Shown here: positions 12,502-15,497 of the stretch, piece after piece
Position numbering within the stretch: the stretch's first letter is position 1
Layout of the letters: the number at the start of each line of letters is the position of its first letter
Origin: Bacillota bacterium
GTDB lineage: Bacteria > Bacillota > Clostridia > Christensenellales > UMGS416
Assembly (NCBI GenBank): GCA_023422005.1
Contig: JAEZSC010000023.1
Coordinates: 1 to 15,497 of the forward strand
Direction of reading: 5' to 3'
Length of the DNA: 15,497 nucleotides
The notes under the pieces: generated by a model
Seen by the model: only the letters and a program-made list of their open reading frames with translations
Database searches by the model: none
Told to the model about the DNA's origin: nothing
Made by a program: the position numbers and the translations under genes

Positions 12502-12710
12502 TCGCCTGCGGCGCTGTTGCGCCTTGGCTATTCGGAGGACTTGTGCTCGTTGCTAGTTTATCGCCCGACGATAACCGTCATCGGGCGATATCTTAACTTT
12601 CATACTCATATCGTTTTCATAAGAGACGATTTACGCCTGCGGGCGGGTTTTTCAACGGCATTTTCCTGACTTGCGTTTCCTCCTGCCGAATGAATCGTCA
12701 GTCGGCTCTG
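12502..12710 (+). repeat. Hairpin-rich intergenic repeat element, copy B
   Basis: It shares 27 identical bases with copy A (12502-12528), including GGCGC-TGTT-GCGCC. A TATCGCCCGACGA/TCATCGGGCGATA stem follows around loop TAACCG (12559-12590, one mismatch), then CGCC-TGCG-GGCG plus GGTTTTT (12634-12652), then a GCCGA/TCGGC stem (about 12684-12705) containing GAATGAATCG where copy A has GGATGAACCG. It lies between the GNAT gene and the converging rubrerythrin gene. Confidence 0.7.
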
Positions 12711-12741
12711 ACTTTTGCCTTTCTCTCTGGGTTTGTCTAAA

Positions 12742-12779
12742 ACCAACAGGACGCGGCCATCTGGCCGCGTCCTGTTGGT
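12742..12779. terminator. Terminator hairpin after rubrerythrin
   Basis: A perfect 17-bp stem (ACCAACAGGACGCGGCC and its complement) with loop ATCT lies 13 bases beyond the rubrerythrin stop codon. On the minus strand it is followed by TTTTAG, a short T-run, and it may also stop plus-strand transcripts leaving repeat copy B. Confidence 0.8.
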
Positions 12780-12792
12780 ACTCGTATGAATC

Positions 12793-13329
12793 TTAGTAGT
12801 TGGCGGAACGAACCTCGAAGTAGGCCTGGGGATGGGCGCACACCGGGCAGGTCTTGGGCGCCTCATTGCCCACGTGCACATGGCCGCAGTTGCGGCACAC
12901 CCACACGGTCTCGGTTTCCTTGGCAAAGGCCTTTCCCTCGCGCAGGTTGGCCAGCAGCTTTAGATAGCGCTCCTCGTGGTGTTTCTCGATGGCGGCCACG
13001 CCCTCGAGCATCTTGGCGATGGCCTCGAAGCCCTCCTCGCGGGCGGTTTCGGCAAAGTTTTTGTACATCTCGGTCCACTCGCCGTGTTCGCCGGCGGCAG
13101 CTTCCACCAGGTTGTCCTCGGTCTTGGGGACGCCGCCGTTGAGCAGCTTGAACCACATTTTCGCGTGCTCGCGCTCGTTGCCGGCGGTCTCCTCAAAGAT
13201 CGCTGCGATCTGCTCATAGCCTTCCTTCTTGGCCTGCGACGCAAAATAGGTGTACTTGTTCCTGGCCTGGGACTCGCCTGCGAAGGCATATGCCAGATTG
13301 GCCTCGGTCTTGCTTCCCTTCAGATTCAC
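12793..13329 (-). CDS. rbr: Rubrerythrin
   Basis: The 178-residue non-heme di-iron protein protects anaerobes by reducing hydrogen peroxide. The N-terminal four-helix ferritin-like domain carries iron ligands in FAGESQARNKY (Glu19), ETAGNEREH (Glu52, His55), a middle EWTEMYKNFAETAREEG helix and EKHHEER (Glu115, His118). A C-terminal rubredoxin-like domain binds one iron through C145-x2-C148 and C161-x2-C164 (VWVCRNCGHVH, TCPVCAHP). Length and domain order are standard. The start is GTG 13329-13327 with AAAGGGGAA upstream, giving the usual MNLKGSKTEANL opening. It follows the TM1266-like gene by 15 bases, so the two form an operon. Confidence 0.95.
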   Translation of the reverse strand: MNLKGSKTEANLAYAFAGESQARNKYTYFASQAKKEGYEQIAAIFEETAGNEREHAKMWFKLLNGGVPKTEDNLVEAAAGEHGEWTEMYKNFAETAREEGFEAIAKMLEGVAAIEKHHEERYLKLLANLREGKAFAKETETVWVCRNCGHVHVGNEAPKTCPVCAHPQAYFEVRSANY

Positions 13330-13344
13330 TCTTTGTTCCCCTTT

Positions 13345-13596
13345 CTACAGTGAAATATGCTTGGCGTTGACGCCGTCGATGGCGTTCAAGCCTTCCAAGG
13401 TCCTTTCGATCTCCTCGGAGGAGCCGCACACCTGCAGGATGATGAGCCCCTCGTTGGAACACGCGTCTTCCACACCGTCGTGCAGGCCCAGCCTGGCTTT
13501 GATGAAGCAGCCCCTCTGGGTGAGCACTTGCTGCACCTTCGCGGCGTTGTCGGAGCGGCCCTTGAGCGTCATGGCGATGATGTCATAGCTTGCCAT
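13345..13596 (-). CDS. TM1266-like ferredoxin-fold regulator ('iron-only hydrogenase system regulator' family)
   Basis: The 83-residue protein resembles the small ACT/ferredoxin-fold TM1266 family: a first strand YDIIAMTLKG, helix NAAKVQQVLTQRG, strand CFIKARLGLHDG ('R.G..' signature), strand EGLIILQVCG, helix EEIERTLEGLNAI, and final strand GVNAKHISL. Members are often annotated as putative regulators beside [FeFe]-hydrogenase maturation genes, but that role is little tested. ATG 13596-13594 has AGGAGG 8 bases upstream. It is the first gene of an operon with rubrerythrin, which points to a redox or oxygen-stress setting rather than hydrogenase; no hydrogenase gene is in the window. Confidence 0.75.
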   Translation of the reverse strand: MASYDIIAMTLKGRSDNAAKVQQVLTQRGCFIKARLGLHDGVEDACSNEGLIILQVCGSSEEIERTLEGLNAIDGVNAKHISL

Positions 13597-13655
13597 GGAC
13601 AGTACCTCCTGTTTTTGTAGAATATTCCCGCAAAACAGAGAATTCAACCGCTGGA

Positions 13656-13687
13656 AGCCCGTGTATATTCATGATAATATACGGGCT
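13656..13687. promoter_or_regulatory. Operator-like palindrome at the TM1266/rubrerythrin promoter
   Basis: AGCCCGTGTATATT (13656-13669) is mirrored by AATATACGGGCT (13676-13687) around CATGAT, with two unpaired bases in the left arm. It lies between the two divergent genes. Minus-strand TTGACG (13700-13695) stands just outside it and TATTAT falls inside (spacer 15, short). Position and symmetry suggest a redox-regulator binding site. Confidence 0.5.
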
Positions 13688-13745
13688 CCGCCGCCGTCAA
13701 GAGGAAATTGGAATGATTCTAAAAAGTATTTTTATGTAAAGTGGA

Positions 13746-13774
13746 TTGTTGCCACCGCGAGGCGCGCCTATAAT
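13746..13774 (+). promoter_or_regulatory. Sigma-A-type promoter for the second TIM-barrel gene
   Basis: TTGTTG (13746-13751), a 17-base spacer and a perfect TATAAT (13769-13774). The start near 13781 leaves about 33 bases of leader with GGAGG before GTG 13814. Confidence 0.75.
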
Positions 13775-13813
13775 GTATGCGATATCACCGATGAGAACCA
13801 TGGAGGCCAGACC

Positions 13814-14614
13814 GTGAACCTGGGAATGCCCGTGCTGATGGAACTGGAAACGCCGAAGAGCAACGCGCAGCTGTGCGCGCGGCTGGGGCTGCAGACGCTG
13901 GAGCTGAGCATGAACCTGCCCCAGTGCTGCCCGGAGGCCTTGAGCGCCGAAGGCTTGCGCGCGCTGGCCGGGGAGCACGGCGTGGCGCTGACGCTGCACC
14001 TGCCCGAGGAGATGGACCTGGCAACCTTCCACGAGCCCGTGCGCCGGGGCCACATGCAACGGGCGGTGGAGGCCGTGCGCTGGGCGGCGGCCGGCGGCAT
14101 AAAGCTTATCAACATGCATCTGCACGCCGGCGTCTACTACACGCTGCCCGAGGGCCGCTCCTATGTCTACGCGGCGCAAGCCCAGGGCTTCGCCCAGCGG
14201 CTGCTGCACGGCGTGCGGGAGCTCTCGGGCATCTGTGCCGACCACGGCATAGCGCTGTGCGTGGAGAACACCGGGCAATTCAACCTGGACTTCCTGGCCG
14301 GTCCGCTGCAGGCCCTCCTCGACGAAGGCGCCGTGGGCCTGACCTGGGACACCGGCCACGACGGCAAAGCGGGCTTCGCCGACCGGCCCTTTCTGCTGCG
14401 CAACGCCGCGGCGCTGCGCCACATGCACCTGCACGACTTCGACGACAGCCACGACCATTGGCCCCTGAACACCGGCCGGTTGAACCTGGCGGAGATGCTG
14501 CACCTGGCCCAGGCCCACGACCTGAGCGTGATACTGGAGGTGAAGACCGCGCGGGCTCTGGAACGATCGGTGGAGGTTGTGCGGGAGAGGCTGTCAAAAA
14601 TAGACGCCATCTAG
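13814..14614 (+). CDS. Xylose-isomerase-like TIM-barrel protein (sugar phosphate isomerase/epimerase)
   Basis: The 266-residue protein belongs to the same TIM-barrel superfamily as the product at 884 but is only distantly similar. Probable metal ligands are Glu151 (CVENTG), Asp179 and His182 (TWDTGHDG), His205/His207 (HMHLHD) and Glu242 (ILEVK). The LINMHLHAGVYY strand (about 98-109) is also typical. I chose GTG 13814 because GGAGG lies 7 bases upstream, after a good promoter; the frame is open to 13595 but that part would lie upstream of transcription. The reaction is unknown: epimerase, isomerase or endonuclease-IV-like folds all fit. It is the left neighbour of the dnaA region, oriented toward it, where many bacteria have rpmH facing away. 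Confidence 0.85.
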   Translation: MNLGMPVLMELETPKSNAQLCARLGLQTLELSMNLPQCCPEALSAEGLRALAGEHGVALTLHLPEEMDLATFHEPVRRGHMQRAVEAVRWAAAGGIKLINMHLHAGVYYTLPEGRSYVYAAQAQGFAQRLLHGVRELSGICADHGIALCVENTGQFNLDFLAGPLQALLDEGAVGLTWDTGHDGKAGFADRPFLLRNAAALRHMHLHDFDDSHDHWPLNTGRLNLAEMLHLAQAHDLSVILEVKTARALERSVEVVRERLSKIDAI

Positions 14615-14956
14615 TCGAACAGCGGCAATCTTCAAGGCGATATTCATTCGTTCTCCTCGTCTATATCTATATATGGTATGTGGGGCGCTCTGAAGCACAA
14701 GTTATCCACAAGACCACCCCCTTTGAGCCTGTGGATAACTTTGCCAAAATTGCTTGCATTCGCCGGAACCTTCTGGTAGAATAGGTGTACTTTCAAGGAA
14801 TCCTGCCGAATTGTAGCACACAGCCCCTGTGTATAAACCTGTGTATAAATTCTGCCCGATTGCCGGAGAAAGGGTTTGCGGCCATGGTTTTTCCGCTGTG
14901 CAGCAGTGGTACACATGGTCGCACATGTTGTGGATAATGGAAGGGGAACCCTGCGG
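14615..14956. other. oriC: Origin-type region: five DnaA boxes before dnaA
   Basis: This 342-base gene-free region has five exact TTATNCACA boxes: TTATCCACA at 14702-14710 (plus) and, on the minus strand, 14730-14738, 14828-14836, 14840-14848 and 14929-14937. The pair at 14828 and 14840 is spaced 12 bases apart. An AT-rich stretch (about 14640-14680) with TATATCTATATATGG is a candidate unwinding site. Clustered boxes directly before dnaA are typical of Firmicute origins (part of a one- or two-part oriC) and of dnaA self-regulation. The downstream dnaA-dnaN gap is outside the window. Confidence 0.85.
14754..14782 (+). promoter_or_regulatory. Promoter of dnaA
   Basis: TTGCAT (14754-14759), a 17-base spacer and TAGAAT (14777-14782) preceded by TGG. 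DnaA boxes lie on both sides, two upstream and three in the leader of about 165 bases, which fits autorepression by DnaA. Confidence 0.75.
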
Positions 14957-15497
14957 ATGACCGGCGACATCAAGGCTGCGCCACTGGCCGATCTGTGGCC
15001 ATCGGTGTGCACCACACTCAAGGTGGAAGTGAGTCCCACCAGCTATACAACCTGGATTGCGCCGTTGCTCGTCACAGGTGAGACCCGTGAGAACGGGCAC
15101 CCCGTGCTCATGCTGGAGGTCCCCTCGACCTTCCACAAGCAAGTTATGGATTCCCGCTATGCGCCGCTGGTGGCCAACGCCCTGTCGCAGGCCGCGGGCC
15201 GCGTGTGCGATGTGAAGTTTCAGACCGCCGCCGACCGCACCGCCCCCGCCCCCGAAGCCGCGGCGATGCCCCAGAGCAACGCTCTGCCTTTGAACCCCAA
15301 ATACACCTTTGAATCCTTCGTCGTGGGCAACAGCAACCGCTTTGCCCACGCGGCTTCGCTGGCCGTGGCAGAAGCGCCGGCCACCAGCTACAACCCGCTG
15401 TTCGTGTATGGCGGCGTGGGCTTGGGCAAAACCCATCTGCTGCACGCCATCGGCCATTACATCCGGGATCAGTACCCCCATTACAAGGTCATCTACG
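14957..15497 (+). CDS. dnaA: Chromosomal replication initiator DnaA, N-terminal part (cut by window end)
   Basis: The first 180 codons are present. Domain I (about 1-88: LWPSVCTTLKVEVSPTSYTT then WIAPL, SRYAPLVANAL) mediates self-interaction and helicase loading. A short linker domain II (about 89-112) is rich in Ala and Pro. The AAA+ domain III begins at LNPKYTFESFVVGNSNRFAH and includes the Walker A motif GGVGLGKT (152-159). These are unmistakable DnaA signatures. ATG 14957 follows GGAAGGGG by about 10 bases; an in-frame GTG at 14930 has no ribosome site and overlaps a DnaA box. The linker is short compared with many Firmicute DnaA proteins. Domain IV, which reads the DnaA boxes, lies beyond the window. 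Confidence 0.97.
   Translation, partial: MTGDIKAAPLADLWPSVCTTLKVEVSPTSYTTWIAPLLVTGETRENGHPVLMLEVPSTFHKQVMDSRYAPLVANALSQAAGRVCDVKFQTAADRTAPAPEAAAMPQSNALPLNPKYTFESFVVGNSNRFAHAASLAVAEAPATSYNPLFVYGGVGLGKTHLLHAIGHYIRDQYPHYKVIY

Noticed and set aside
13697..14518. A 273-codon minus-strand open frame opposite the second TIM-barrel gene
   Set aside because: Low-complexity Val/Gln/His-rich product, no ribosome site or family resemblance; the plus-strand gene explains the region.
14702..15481. A 259-codon minus-strand frame across the origin region and dnaA
   Set aside because: It runs through DnaA boxes and the antisense of dnaA, and lacks a start signal or recognisable domain.
1..15497. CRISPR array, tRNA, rRNA, insertion sequence
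   Set aside because: No regularly spaced repeats, no tRNA-type conserved loops noticed, no rRNA stretches and no transposase frame were found on either strand.

Overview
The window is about 15.5 kb of GC-rich DNA that looks like the chromosome of an anaerobic, Clostridia-like Firmicute, possibly a gut lineage; this is inferred, not proven. The grounds are strong AGGAGG-type ribosome binding sites with some GTG/TTG starts, a rubrerythrin paired with a TM1266-like small regulator, a WalJ/YycJ-type metallo-hydrolase, a corrinoid-type URO-D family protein, and a dnaA gene preceded by consensus DnaA boxes. No CRISPR array, rRNA, tRNA, transposase or phage gene was seen.

Left part (1-5010). The window opens in the 3' end of an SDR oxidoreductase gene, then a chloramphenicol-phosphotransferase-like kinase and a TIM-barrel sugar isomerase/epimerase. 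A two-way terminator separates these from a minus-strand operon: ECF sigma factor, small two-helix membrane protein (likely anti-sigma) and a zinc-ribbon membrane protein. The genes overlap (32 nt, then ATGA), which implies coupled translation. Next, also on the minus strand, are a WalJ/YycJ-like metallo-beta-lactamase-fold hydrolase and a NIPSNAP-like protein, with a clear promoter and terminator.

Middle (5011-9900). A nucleobase (uracil/xanthine-type) permease has its own promoter and a 155-nt leader containing a terminator-like hairpin with eight T's, so attenuation is likely. A URO-D family protein follows. Then two paralogous zinc-ribbon/CD225 (dispanin-like) membrane proteins flank a DUF2752 membrane protein.

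Right part (9900-15497). A small conserved protein of unknown function, two GNAT acetyltransferases and a SAM methyltransferase come first; some of these have lower GC and look like accessory cargo. Next is the minus-strand TM1266-like/rubrerythrin operon, with a palindrome over its promoter region, then a second TIM-barrel protein. Last comes a 340-bp origin-type region with five DnaA boxes and a dnaA promoter, and the first 180 codons of dnaA, cut by the window edge.

The most unusual non-coding feature is a repeated, hairpin-rich intergenic element. There are two long copies (6621-6825 and 12502-12710) and one short inverted copy (10923-10988). All lie at 3' ends of genes and share a hairpin whose stem changes in a compensatory way while its TAAC(C)G loop is kept.
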